A stretch of 64,000 bases of DNA from JAGVSR01 sp964458265 (GTDB lineage Bacteria > Pseudomonadota > Alphaproteobacteria > Rhizobiales > Hyphomicrobiaceae): positions 124,001-188,000 of the forward strand of contig CAYWIF010000002.1 of the NCBI GenBank assembly GCA_964458265.1. The letters run 5' to 3'. The notes beneath the pieces are model-generated. The model was not told the origin of the DNA and did no database searches. It saw nothing but the letters and a program-made list of their open reading frames with translations. Numbering within the stretch: the stretch's first letter is position 1; each line of letters starts with the position of its first letter. This document shows positions 26,584-36,923 of this stretch, piece after piece. The position numbers were made by a program, and so were the translations under genes.

Positions 26584-29500
26584 ATGACGATGCACAAAGC
26601 GCCTCACAACCGTACGCCACTGAGCCATGCCCCGCGCTCCACGAGACGTCGAACACCGGCCGTGACGCAACAGCGGGTAATGTGCCCGAACCTCACGATG
26701 TCTCGATCGGGGCTTAGCTTCGGGGCGGTGCTGATTGCGCTGGCAGCAGCATTTTCCCCGGCTTCGGCGCAGGAAAACGGCGTTCTGGCACGCGGTGATG
26801 CCGTCATAACCGGCTTCTCAGGCACGAAATCTCCCCAAGGTATTCCCGAAGCGAAGCGCCTCGATGAAACATTCATCGACCTCGATGGTGCATCGGCGCG
26901 GATCGTAAATTTGGAGGCGCAAGGTGCCCCCGAGGGTCAGCTGCTGCAGCCGTCATCGAAGCTCGAAGTCAAGGCTCGCGATGTCGGACAGACGTTTGCC
27001 GCCACGCTGGATGACAGCCTGCTTCCCGATCCGGCGGCTGGAACGCCGAACATCTATCTGGGTGCGACGTCCGTTTTCGGCCTCAATATCGTCGGCCCCG
27101 ATACCGATGGCGATGGACGTAGCGAGCGCCTGCGGAAAGGCGATCCAAAGGCGCAATGGATGCCGGGTCAGTTCGGTGCGAACGGTGGACCGGGAACCAT
27201 CTATAAGATCGACAGGTCATCCGGCGCTGTCACGCCGTTTGCAACCTTGCCCGGAAACAATGCCCCCGGCATCGGCGACATCGTCTTCGACACCACATCG
27301 TTGCACTTCTATGCCTCCGACCTCGACAGCGGACGCATTCACCGCATCGATACGGCCGGCAATTTGATCGACGTCTTCGACCACGGCGAAGCAGGGCGGG
27401 CCGCTGTAGGCCTCGCTCCGGTTGCGGACGACGGCAAGACCGCGAACATCAAGAGCGCGTCGTTCAAGACCGATGACCCCGCAACCTGGGGCTTCACGCA
27501 ACCCGAACGGCGCGTGTGGGGTCTCGGCCTCCGTGCCGGACGGCTCTACTACGCCACCGCCGGCGGGCCGACGATCTGGTCGGTCTCAATTGGTCTGGAC
27601 GGGGCCTTCGGCAGCGACGCGCGCCGCGAAATCGACGTCTCGGGCACGCCGGCCAACAACCCCATCACCGATATCGTCTTCGACAAGGCCGATCACATGT
27701 ACGTCGCCCAGCGCGGTGCCGTGACGGGAAGCTATGACTATTCTGTTTTTGCCAAGCCGAAACAGTCGATCGTATTCCGCTACCGGCGCGAATTGCCCGA
27801 CGATCCCACAACGCCCGGAATTTGGTCTCCGATCCCCGGCGAGCTCGCAGTTGGCCTGCCGCCGGATCACCGCAACACGTCGGGCGGTTTGGCACTTGGC
27901 TACGGTTACGATGAGTCCGGCGCCGTGCGGCGCGGGACCTGCGATGCATTCGTGTGGTCCACGGGCGACAACCTGCGCGATGGGTCCGCACTCGATCCTG
28001 CAGTCTCTTTGACAGGTCCGGCGAACGTCCACGGCGTCCAGGGCAGCGCGCGAACGCTGCTTCGGCCGGACAACGAACCGCCAACCTCGGCCCATTTTCT
28101 CGACTTCGACGGCCGCTTCGATGCGTCCACCAGGCATGGCCACGCCGGCGATATCGAGATCTGGCAGCCCTGCGATCCCAAAGCCGAGTACGGGTCCTAT
28201 GCGCCGCTGCCGGATTGGCCTCCGGTCGCGATGCCGCCTTCGCCGCCACCTTCGTGGGGCGGATCGCCTCCCGGCCTTGGCACCAATTTGCGACTCCAGA
28301 AGAGAGCCTTTCCCGGCGCATGTGCCGCCGGCGGACTGGGTGCGCTGTGCGATTACGTTGTGCGCGTGACCAACGTTGGCGATGCCCCCTTCGTCGGCCC
28401 CGTGGTCATCAATGACAAACTGCCGGCGGCGCCGGCCGGTGCGGTGATGACGATTGCAAATGCGCCGCCCTGGTTCTGCATCCCGATCTCGCCCACCGAA
28501 CAGCATTGCACGTTCGGACCGACGGTCCTGCTGCCGGGCGACAGCCTCGATCTCCACGTGAATGTCGATCTCCCGGTACCAGCGCCCGTCTGCCATCTCG
28601 ACAACGTGGCGCGCATCGACTGGCCGCTGGGGCTCGGTGATGCGAATGCCGCCGACGACTTCGACATGGCGACGGCGACCATCGACGCACCGCACTGCCC
28701 GCCGCCCGCCGGCGTGAAGACCAATCTCAAGGTCGAGAAGTTGCCGTTGAATGCCATGTGTCGCGACGAGCCTGGTGCCTTCGAGTGCGATTACCTCGTC
28801 GTCGTGCGCAACACGGGGCCCGGCCTGTACGATGGTGCGATCAAGGTCGACGAGATCGTCCCCGCCGGCACGACCGCCACATTCTGGGCCTCGCCCAAGT
28901 GGTCGTTCACGCCCGCCGCGCCCTATAGCGGCGAGCATGAACCCGTCAGCCTGTTGCCCAACCAGACCCGCTCGTTCGGCGTGGTTCTCAGCGTGCCAAA
29001 GCCGCTTGTTCCGGATCTCGGATGCGAGGCGACGAACAAGGTCAAGATCGTTGCAGCACCCGGCGGCTCGGACTTCAATACTGATCCGTCCGACGACGAG
29101 GCAGAGGCCACGATGATCCTGCCGGGCGAGGCCGCGGCGTGCCCGGTTCTTCCGGTCATGAGCAACCTGAAGCTCAAGAAGACGGGCCCCGGCGAGGTCT
29201 GCCCCATCGCAGGCGGCGACTGGGCCTGCCTGTTCAAAGTCAAAGTGCAGAACTTCGGCAAGCCGTACACGGGCAAGGTCCAGTTCATGGACGCCCTTCC
29301 GTTCGGCACGCCTGCGGGCACCAAGGTCGAATTCCAGCCGCCGCCCGGTTGGACGTGCGATGGTCCCGCGCTGTTCCCGCACCTCTACCAGTGCAGCAGC
29401 GACAACCCCAATCTTGCGCACATGGAAGCCGCGGAAATTGACGTGACCGTCAAGGTTCCCGTCGCGCCCATGGCCAAGTGCGAGATCACGAACACCGCTC

Positions 29501-30710
29501 TGATCGTCAAGGCGCCGGGCGGATCGCTGATCAACTCCTTCGCGGGCGACGATCAGAGTTCGGCCACGGCCACGTTCGCACCCGCCCTTCCGCTCGATGG
29601 CGCGCCAGGCATTTGCCTTGCGGCGGCCATGGGCGGCCCGCAGCCGCCGCCGCTTGCCCCACCCGTCGGCGAGGAAACCAATCTCTCGATCAGCAAGTCG
29701 GCCGACCCGAGCCAGGTGACGGCCACCGGTCAGGCGACCTCGTTCACGATCACGGTCACGAATACGGGACCAGGCATCTTCAATGGCCCGATCGAGATCC
29801 GAGATACACTGTTCGATGGCCAGCCCGTCGAGCCATCGAACGGATCCTGGTCCGCGCCCTGGACCTGCGAGGGCCAATCGGCGATGGGCCACCCTGAGCA
29901 GGGACTCTGCACCCATCCCGCCGTCGCGCTCGACCCCGGCGAGAGCGTCGTGCTCACGCTCGACATCGAAGCGCCCAACAGTTTCATCGCGCCTTCCGGT
30001 TCCACGGTGAACTGCGGATATACGAACACGGTCGAGATCCTGCAGCCTGCTGGTGCAAGCCCGCAGAACACCGACGCCGGCGACGACACCGCCAATGCCG
30101 ACGTCACGTTCGCACCGTTCGAGAAGCACGGCCAAACCTTCTGCGGCCTCGGCCTTACGGCGCCCCCGGCAACCTGCCCGCAAGGCTGGTCGTCGACACC
30201 GGTTGCCGGCAAGTGCTGCCCGCCGCGCACGAACTGGAATGGCGAGCGCTGCANNNNNNNNNNNNNNNNNNNNNNNNNNNNNNNNNNNNNNNNNNNNNNN
30301 NNNNNNNNNNNNNNNNNNNNNNNNNNNNNNNNNNNNNNNNNNNNNNNNNNNNNAAGTGCTGCCCGCCGCGCACGAACTGGAATGGCGAGCGCTGCACGCG
30401 CGGCGATCGGCCTGTCAAACAGTGCCCCGCCGACTCCATCGGCAAGCACCCGAACTGCCGCTGCAAATCCGGCACCAAAGGTAAGCCCGGCAAATGCACG
30501 CCCGTCGTGGTCGATCCACCCAAGACGTGCCCGAAGGGGTTCCGCGGCAAGCCACCCAACTGTAAACCGGTTCGCCCGCCGGTCCGGCCCGAGACGAAAG
30601 CGTGCCCGAAAGGAACGACGGGTCGGCCGCCGAACTGCAAACCGGCCCGGACAGGACAGGTGGAAAGATTGGCCGTGCCCGGCAAGCAACGTGCGGTCGG
30701 GCGCCAGTGA
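26584..30710 (+). CDS. Large exported DUF11-repeat protein, interrupted by an assembly gap
   Basis: The ATG at 26584 has GGAGA six bases upstream. A signal peptide follows a long basic leader (SFGAVLIALAAAFSPASAQEN). Residues about 130-540 look like a beta-propeller: repeated units such as FYASDLDSGRIHRID and LYYATAGGPTIWSV. Four DUF11-like Ig repeats follow, opening NLRLQKRAF, NLKVEKLPL, NLKLKKTGP and NLSISKSAD. The C-terminal part is Cys/Pro-rich with the unit KCCPPRTNWNGERC and three CPxGxxGxxPNC repeats. After the N run the sequence continues in a different frame to the stop at 30710, because the 100-base gap size is arbitrary. It is probably a cell-surface or secreted structural protein; no biochemical role is known. 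Confidence 0.8.
30254..30353. other. Assembly gap of 100 N
   Basis: Exactly 100 N. The 43 bases before it (30211-30253) and the 43 bases after it (30354-30396) are identical. The gap is therefore either an unmerged overlap of two contigs or a collapsed tandem repeat. Confidence 0.95.
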
Positions 30711-30719
30711 GGACCGAGT

Positions 30720-32057
30720 TCAGAGCGTCACGGACTTGCGCTGAAGCGCCTTGATGGGGAACGACAGGGTCGCGGTGAGGCCCTCGCCGTCCCAGGCTCG
30801 GTCGATTCTGCCGCCGAGCTGCCGGGTGATGCTCATATCGATGAGCGACGTTCCAAAGCCACGCGGTTCGGGCGCGCTTTCGATGGCCGGTCCGCTTCTC
30901 TCGGTCCAACGGCAAACACAGTGACCGTCCTGCTCGGCTATTTCCAAAGCCACCCGGCCGGACTCGACCGACAACCCGCCGTACTTGGCCGCATTCGTCG
31001 CCAGTTCGTGAAAAGCCAGCGCGATTGGCGTGGTCGACTGATCGTCGATGGAAAAATCAGCGCCGCTGACGACGACCCGGTCGTGACCATCGGTCTGGTA
31101 AGGAGCCAGCAATTCGCGCAGCAGACTTTGCAGCGTGGCTGGCTCGTCCGACGGCGCGGAGTTGGCCGAATGCGGGCGGACGAAATCATGCGCCCGTCCC
31201 AACGCAAGAATTCGCGCGCGAATGTCCGCCAAGGGCTTGGCCGCCTCCGGGTTTCGCCGGCTGGATAAACTGATCAGGCCGGCGACGATGGAAAAAATAT
31301 TCTTGATCCGGTGGCTCAGTTCCTGGGTAACGAGCTGGCGCTGTTCCAGCAGTAGCTTCTGCTCATGGATATCGGTGCATGTCCCAAACCAGCGTACGAT
31401 GTTTCCGCCGTCGTCGCGCATCGGCAGGGCCCGCCCCAGCGTCCAGCGATAGTCGCCGTTCGCATCGCGCAACCGGTATTCGATCTCGTATTGCTCGCCC
31501 GTCTCCAGCGAATGCCGCCAGCGCTCCCACGCGCGTTGCCGATCTTCGTGATGAAACATGCCGTTCCATCCCTCGCCATCCGTACTGCCGTCCGGCACGC
31601 CCGTGTACTCGTACCAGCGGCGATTATAGTAATCGTGATACCCATCAGGCAGCGTCGACCAGACGATTTGCGGCATCGTGTCGGCAAGGATGCGAAACCG
31701 CTGTTCGCTATTTGCTGCGGCTGCCGATAGCTCCAGCCGGTCTCGTTCGTTGGTCAGTGCCGCGGCGTCGGCCTCGGCCGTCTCTGCGAACAGCACCAAC
31801 AGCAAATCGGCGGCGGCTTCAACACGCGCATCGCCAAGCCGGTCAGCCCCATAGAGAGTCACCCTCCCGGAGACCAGACCGCCGGGACCGGCAAACGTCC
31901 GATAATCTGGAACCTCGGCACCGGGATCGAAGGTTTCAGGCGATCGCACAACCAAGGTGCGCGCGCCGGAGCCATCCGTCAGCAGCAACTCGCCGCCGGT
32001 CGCGCCCGTAAGTTCGACGATCGACCGGATGACGCGAACGGCGTTTGTGCTGTTCAA
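30720..32057 (-). CDS. PAS-domain sensor histidine kinase, HWE family
   Basis: About 445 aa. A GAF-like N-terminal region includes GPGGLVSGRVTLYG. A PAS domain follows (about residues 150-270; ILADTMPQIVWSTLPDGYHD, HHEDRQRAWERW, GTCTDIHEQK). The kinase domain has the phospho-acceptor in QELSHRIKNIFSIV, the N box HELATNAAKYG and the WTERSGP motif that defines HWE/HisKA_2 kinases. No TM segments are seen, so it is cytoplasmic. The start is uncertain: a TTG at 32057 has AGGGA upstream; an ATG at 32162 has no ribosome binding site. It is divergent from a Crp/Fnr regulator. HWE kinases often sense light or general stress in alphaproteobacteria; the signal here is unknown. Confidence 0.88.
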   Translation of the reverse strand: MNSTNAVRVIRSIVELTGATGGELLLTDGSGARTLVVRSPETFDPGAEVPDYRTFAGPGGLVSGRVTLYGADRLGDARVEAAADLLLVLFAETAEADAAALTNERDRLELSAAAANSEQRFRILADTMPQIVWSTLPDGYHDYYNRRWYEYTGVPDGSTDGEGWNGMFHHEDRQRAWERWRHSLETGEQYEIEYRLRDANGDYRWTLGRALPMRDDGGNIVRWFGTCTDIHEQKLLLEQRQLVTQELSHRIKNIFSIVAGLISLSSRRNPEAAKPLADIRARILALGRAHDFVRPHSANSAPSDEPATLQSLLRELLAPYQTDGHDRVVVSGADFSIDDQSTTPIALAFHELATNAAKYGGLSVESGRVALEIAEQDGHCVCRWTERSGPAIESAPEPRGFGTSLIDMSITRQLGGRIDRAWDGEGLTATLSFPIKALQRKSVTL

Positions 32058-32244
32058 TGGGTGGTCCCTGATGGCGGCGTGAAATTGCCAGCTGCCGCCG
32101 CCTGCGGCTCTAGGCAGGGGTAGCGATCTTCGATACACGTGCCTGGAGTTGTGGCAAAGCATCGAATGCTATTAATGAGCAACTGTTCCGGCGTCTGTGC
32201 AATAGTAGACAGTCCCTCAGCAATTCTACTTCACGGTACCGTCA

Positions 32245-32976
32245 ATGACCGTCGGCGAAAAAGAACGCTCACAAAGCAATTTGTTATCAGCATTGCGGGA
32301 CGATGACTTCGCATTGATCGAGCCGTTTTTGAAGAAAGAAGAAAAGGATTCAAGCACACTTCTCTATCGGCCGGGTGACGACGTATCCCAAGTTTACTTT
32401 CCGCTCGGTTCAAGTCTTGTGTCGTATTTGGTCGGTAATTCAGATGGCCGCGACGTAGAAACCGTGCTCGTCGGACGCGAGGGCGCGGTCGGCGGCATCG
32501 TCAGCGCAGGCTTCCTTCCGGCTTACTGCCTCATCGTCGTGAAATTCGGCGGCCCGTTCTTGAAGGCGCCTGTCTCTGCGATTCAAGCCGCGAAAGATCA
32601 ATCGACCTCGTTTCGCAGATTGTTCTCCCGCTATGCCGATTGTCTGATGGCGCAGATGTTCCAGTCGTCGGCCTGCAACGCCATTCACACGCTCGAACAG
32701 CGAACAGCGAAGTGGATTCTCGCGGCAATGGACCGAACCGGCGAAAATGTGGTGCCGCTGACTCATGAGGAGTTGGCCGCCCTTCTGGGCGTCGGCCGGA
32801 GCTACATAAGCCGGATCATTCAAAAATTGAAGGCCGACGGAATTCTCGAAACGTCCCGCGGAGCACTTTCCGTGACGAATCGGGACGAACTGGAGCATCG
32901 CTCCTGCAATTGCAACGAGAGCGTCAAGAAACATTTCGAAGTTGTTTTGCGCGGAGTCTATCCAGAGGCGGAGTGA
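32245..32976 (+). CDS. Crp/Fnr family transcription regulator
   Basis: 243-aa regulator with a cyclic-nucleotide-binding beta roll (about residues 15-150; STLLYRPGDDVSQVYFPL, then GREGAVGGIVSAG) and a C-terminal winged helix (LTHEELAALLGVGRSYISRI). It lacks the clustered N-terminal cysteines of FNR, so it is not an iron-sulfur sensor of that type. It has a Cys-containing tail (HRSCNCNES), unusual for the family. The ligand is unknown. It is divergent from the HWE kinase gene, which suggests a shared control region of about 190 bases. Confidence 0.9.
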   Translation: MTVGEKERSQSNLLSALRDDDFALIEPFLKKEEKDSSTLLYRPGDDVSQVYFPLGSSLVSYLVGNSDGRDVETVLVGREGAVGGIVSAGFLPAYCLIVVKFGGPFLKAPVSAIQAAKDQSTSFRRLFSRYADCLMAQMFQSSACNAIHTLEQRTAKWILAAMDRTGENVVPLTHEELAALLGVGRSYISRIIQKLKADGILETSRGALSVTNRDELEHRSCNCNESVKKHFEVVLRGVYPEAE

Positions 32977-33308
32977 GTGCGCGCCGAGGTCCAGGCCGCC
33001 CACCAAACGCCCACCTGAAATGTGATTGGCGGTCTCGCCAGCAGAGGGGTCGAGCCGGCCGCTGAATGGCAACCACCAACTCGCGTCATCCGGCAAGCCA
33101 AGCTCGGCCCATCGGCCGGACAGGCATCGCGCGAATTCCCGGGAATTCCCTCTGCGCGGGAACGCGTGGCCGGAACGCTTCGTTACCCGAACTGATTACG
33201 ACGTGTGCAAGGGATGCCAAGAAAAGTTCCTTGTGCATCGCGACGGCCCAGGCATAATTCTTGGTACGACTCGGAAGCATGGCGGCTCACCTGTCCCAGG
33301 GAGGGAAC
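32977..33308. other. Intergenic region with a perfect 16-bp palindrome
   Basis: About 330 bases without a convincing gene. GAATTCCCGGGAATTC at 33133-33148 is a perfect palindrome. The right end has the GGAGG ribosome binding site of the next gene. Confidence 0.5.
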
Positions 33309-34295
33309 GTGACGCGCGGGTTCTCCAGTTTGTGGTTGGTCGCGGCAGCCTGGCTCGGCGCCGCCACGACGGTTGCGGCTTCCGATACGGAACCGTCGAA
33401 CGCTACCAGCCTCGCCGGTGTCATCTCAGCCAACGATCTCATCGTTCTGGGCGACGTAAAGCACGGCGTGGCGGCACGGGTGGCGTTCTTCTCCTCAGAA
33501 GGACTGTTCGCTGCGATGGCCGCCAGCGGCGTGCGCCATGTTGCCATCGAGATGCCGAGGGTTCTCGGGCGTCAGGCAATGGGCGTCGAAACGGAGGCCG
33601 ACGTAGAGATTTTTGCGCGTGATGTCATCCGCTCGCAGCGCTGGCATTTCATCGATCCCGACAATCCCAACGAAGTCAGCGAGGCGACGCAACATCGCGT
33701 TGCAACAGCCATGGCGCGGCAGGTTCTTCTTGCCCGGCGCTTTGCCTTGAAGCCAATATTCTACGATTTCAACAATCCGCTGGGCGGCTTCCGCACGATC
33801 AATGATCCCGTGTATCGCTGCCTTGCCGATCTCCAGACGATGACGTGGATCCGCTACGGTCTCGACGCGAAGGTCACAAAGGCCGACCGCGATGCTGCGA
33901 TCATGCGCGAGCGATTCAGCCACGACGATGAACTTGCGCAGCATATCGTCAGAGAAGTCACACGCGGCGGAGGCGGCAAGCTTGTCGTGATACCCGGCTA
34001 CGCGCACGCCATCCTGCCCGGCGGGCTCACCGAACGTCTCGCGCAGCGATTGCAGCGGCGCGCGACGGTCATCGGCGTATTTTCCGACGGTGCCGAAGAG
34101 TCCCGTTTCGGCGATTTTCTCACCGAGCAGGCGCGCCTTCTCCAGATCGATCTCTCCCGCCCGCCGCACTATCGCTATCGCATTTCCACGAACACGATCG
34201 AGCGCGAGATCGAGCCGCAGCGTTATGCACGGCTCAATTACGCCACTGAGCGGCGCATTCCCGCCGTCTGCCGCCAAATCGCGGCAATGGATTAA
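33309..34295 (+). CDS. Exported protein of unknown function, perhaps ChaN/erythromycin-esterase-like fold
   Basis: About 328 aa from the GTG at 33309, which has GGGAGG just upstream. A signal peptide is visible (SLWLVAAAWLGAATTVAASD). The mature part begins LIVLGDVKHGVAARVAFFSS and continues RHVAIEMPRVLGRQAMG. This strand-Gly-Asp-x-x-His pattern followed by an acidic VAIEMP strand loosely recalls ChaN/TIKI/EreA-type folds, but I cannot confirm it. A later LVVIPGYAHAILPGG carries another conserved-looking His. There is no clear operon partner. The function call is weak; the exported location is more certain. Confidence 0.7.
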   Translation: MTRGFSSLWLVAAAWLGAATTVAASDTEPSNATSLAGVISANDLIVLGDVKHGVAARVAFFSSEGLFAAMAASGVRHVAIEMPRVLGRQAMGVETEADVEIFARDVIRSQRWHFIDPDNPNEVSEATQHRVATAMARQVLLARRFALKPIFYDFNNPLGGFRTINDPVYRCLADLQTMTWIRYGLDAKVTKADRDAAIMRERFSHDDELAQHIVREVTRGGGGKLVVIPGYAHAILPGGLTERLAQRLQRRATVIGVFSDGAEESRFGDFLTEQARLLQIDLSRPPHYRYRISTNTIEREIEPQRYARLNYATERRIPAVCRQIAAMD

Positions 34296-34505
34296 AAAAT
34301 CACCGGCCGGAATAGCCCTGAAAAACGTTTCGCCTTGATCGCGCAGGTTGGGATCGCCGCTGTCTACGCGGCGCCAACACGGGCGGAGCCCCAACATCAA
34401 TCCGGATGCAAATTAAGGTTAAAGCTTAACTCGGATTGTCCATCGCGTCATTTTAACACAGTTTCCGATTGCTCATCCGAGCGTTGAAATTTCAGGGGCA
34501 TTGCG

Positions 34506-36803
34506 ATGAAAAAAGGGTGGAAATCCGGGTCCTCAGACAGCTGGAGCAATTACTTCAAATCCAAGCTGCCTTACGCAAATCTCAAGGATCTCGTAGCGCG
34601 TGACCCGACGGGTCACAACAACGACGGCGATGGCAACGACGCCAACGACAAGGGCTACCACGACAGCGCCTTCTCAAGATTCACCAACAGTTACGCCGAC
34701 GGCATCTCGGCGTTGCCGCCGCAGTCCCCCGGCACCGGCGCCGCCACAGCAACGAATCTCCCCGCTCCGCGCGCCGTCACCGAAGCGGTCATGAACCAGG
34801 GCACTCAGGATATTCCCAACACATTCGGCGTGAATGAGTTCTTCCAGTTTTTTGGTCAGGTTCTCACCCACGACATCGCGGAAGCAGCCGTTGGAGTTGC
34901 TCCTGGGAACACGGACGTCATACCAGGCGGTGGTCCAATTTTTCTGGCAGGCCTACCGTTTCCATTCGGCCGCACGCCCTATGAGGCGGGCACCGGAACC
35001 AGCACCGAAAATCCTCGCGAGCAGATCAACGAGGAAACGAGTTTCCTCGATCTCAGCATGATCTACGGCAACAAACAGTCGCTGCTCGATCTCGTGCGCG
35101 ACAACACGTACGACAAATACGGCAACGAGATCAAATCCGCCAAACTTCTGCTTGGCTATGACGACCTTCTGCCGACCATACAAGAGGTGGCGGATAAGAA
35201 CGGCCTATCGGTCGTGGATGTCCTGCGCATCTTTACCGCGCCAGGTTTCGGCGGGCTACCGAACCCAGATACCGTCCAGAACCTGATTGATAATCCTGCA
35301 TTACCCGACCCGACCGGACTGCGACCGAACGCGGCCGATCCCACCAATTGGGTCAACGACTACTTCGCAGGCGATAACCGCGTGAATCAGACGCCGCTGC
35401 TCGTGTCACAGCAGGTGATCTGGGCGCGCGAGCACAACTACCAGGTCGACAAGCTCGCGCCTTACGCCCAGAAATACGGCTGGTCGCAGGACCAGCTCTT
35501 CGAAGCGGCGCGCGCCATCACGGAAGCCGAATGGCAGAAAGTTGTCTATGACGAATACCTGCCCAAGTTGATCGGAAAGTACGCGATCTCGGACTACGCA
35601 GGCTACGACAAGGATGTCGATCCGAGCGTCATCAACGAGTTCACAACCATTGCCTTCCGCTTCGGCCACGACCAGTCGAGTCAGACTCAGCAACCTTTGA
35701 ACGAGGATGGCTCGCATGCGACGCCTGGCGGTCTGACGGTCTTCACGCTCGCGACGGCGTTTGTAGCCGGCGCAAATGGAGCCAGGAATGCTGAAGACCT
35801 GGACGCCTGGATCCGTGGTCAGTTGTCGGCGCATACGCAGGAAATCGACGGCCTTGTCGTCGACGGCAACCGCAACACGCTGTTCGGCATCGGTCTCAAT
35901 CCTGACGGCACGCCGAACGTTCCGCCAAACTCACCGACCGTTGACCTCGAAGTCTTTGACATCATGCGCGCCCGCGACCACGGCGTATGGAGCTACAATA
36001 AGCTCCGCGAGGGCATGGGTCTCGATACTTACGACAGCTTCGAAGACTTCGCCTATGACAACGGCATCGATACAGCCTCTGATCGCTACGCCGATCTCGT
36101 GGCGGTTTATGGCGATGACATCGAAAAGCTCGATGCCATCATCGGCGGCTTGCTGGAGAAGAAGTACTACGACAGCCAGCTCGGCGAGACGTTTACCAAG
36201 CTGATCGCCTATCAGTTCGAGAACATCCGCGACGGCGATAAGCTCTATTACGAAAACCGCTTTGCCAACGATCCCAAGCTCCTGGCAGAGATCGAAGGCA
36301 CGACGCTGGCCGACATCCTCGCGAGGACGACGGGCATCGAGCATATTTACCGTGATGCTTTCGCGGCCCACGACCGCGTCGGCGACACCGACGGCTCGAT
36401 CGAAGGCGGCTACGGCAAGGACCTCGCCGTCGGTTCCGGCTACAACGACTACATCCAAACCTACGACGGCGACGACGACGTCTACGCCGGAAACGGCAAC
36501 GACCACATCAACGCCGGCCGCGGCACTGATTGGATCTGGACCGGCGACGGCAAAGACATCCTGATCTTCGACAAATATTCGGGGAAGGACGTTGTCAAGG
36601 ACTTCTCGACGAAGGACGACAAGCTCGACCTTACTGACTACGGAGTCGATAGTTGGAACGACGCGCGGAAACTCATCAAGAAGTCTGGCGACGGCGTCGT
36701 CGTAAGACTCGACCACGAAAACACGATCGAACTGGTCGGCGTTAAGAACCTCTCCAAAAACAACTTCATCTACGACGACGATTACCAGTACGGAATTGCA
36801 TAG
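34506..36803 (+). CDS. Secreted animal-type heme peroxidase with C-terminal RTX repeats
   Basis: 765-aa protein with no N-terminal signal. The peroxidase domain has the distal His in FFQFFGQVLTHDI (His122), the calcium-site TSFLDLSMIYG, the catalytic Arg in VIWAREHN (Arg308), the proximal His in IAFRFGHDQ (His388) and the late MRARDHG motif. Residues about 635-690 are degenerate RTX nonapeptides (YDGDDDVYAGNGNDHINAG), and the C terminus looks like a type I secretion signal. The two downstream genes encode the matching exporter. Alphaproteobacterial heme peroxidases with calcium-binding repeats include the Mn(II)-oxidising type, so manganese oxidation is one option; general peroxidase defence or adhesion is another. 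A strong terminator follows. Confidence 0.92.
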   Translation: MKKGWKSGSSDSWSNYFKSKLPYANLKDLVARDPTGHNNDGDGNDANDKGYHDSAFSRFTNSYADGISALPPQSPGTGAATATNLPAPRAVTEAVMNQGTQDIPNTFGVNEFFQFFGQVLTHDIAEAAVGVAPGNTDVIPGGGPIFLAGLPFPFGRTPYEAGTGTSTENPREQINEETSFLDLSMIYGNKQSLLDLVRDNTYDKYGNEIKSAKLLLGYDDLLPTIQEVADKNGLSVVDVLRIFTAPGFGGLPNPDTVQNLIDNPALPDPTGLRPNAADPTNWVNDYFAGDNRVNQTPLLVSQQVIWAREHNYQVDKLAPYAQKYGWSQDQLFEAARAITEAEWQKVVYDEYLPKLIGKYAISDYAGYDKDVDPSVINEFTTIAFRFGHDQSSQTQQPLNEDGSHATPGGLTVFTLATAFVAGANGARNAEDLDAWIRGQLSAHTQEIDGLVVDGNRNTLFGIGLNPDGTPNVPPNSPTVDLEVFDIMRARDHGVWSYNKLREGMGLDTYDSFEDFAYDNGIDTASDRYADLVAVYGDDIEKLDAIIGGLLEKKYYDSQLGETFTKLIAYQFENIRDGDKLYYENRFANDPKLLAEIEGTTLADILARTTGIEHIYRDAFAAHDRVGDTDGSIEGGYGKDLAVGSGYNDYIQTYDGDDDVYAGNGNDHINAGRGTDWIWTGDGKDILIFDKYSGKDVVKDFSTKDDKLDLTDYGVDSWNDARKLIKKSGDGVVVRLDHENTIELVGVKNLSKNNFIYDDDYQYGIA

Positions 36804-36836
36804 CAGGACGCAGGTGCCACCCATCTGCAAAAGGAC

Positions 36837-36872
36837 AAATGACGCCACCTGCCAAAGGTGGCGTCATTTTTT
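36837..36872 (+). terminator. Rho-independent terminator after the peroxidase gene
   Basis: A 14-bp perfect stem (AAATGACGCCACCT / AGGTGGCGTCATTT) with a 5-base loop, ending in a T run. It lies between the secreted peroxidase and its exporter genes, so expression of substrate and exporter can differ. Confidence 0.92.
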
Positions 36873-36923
36873 CCATCTCACCCAACCTTTGCCGATCGCG
36901 TATCGGAGCGCAGCAGGAAGGCC

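Noticed and set aside
27586..30183. An 865-codon open frame on the minus strand
   Set aside because: It lies wholly opposite the DUF11-repeat gene. Its product is Arg/Gly-rich with no domain, and the plus-strand frame has signal peptide, repeats and a ribosome binding site.
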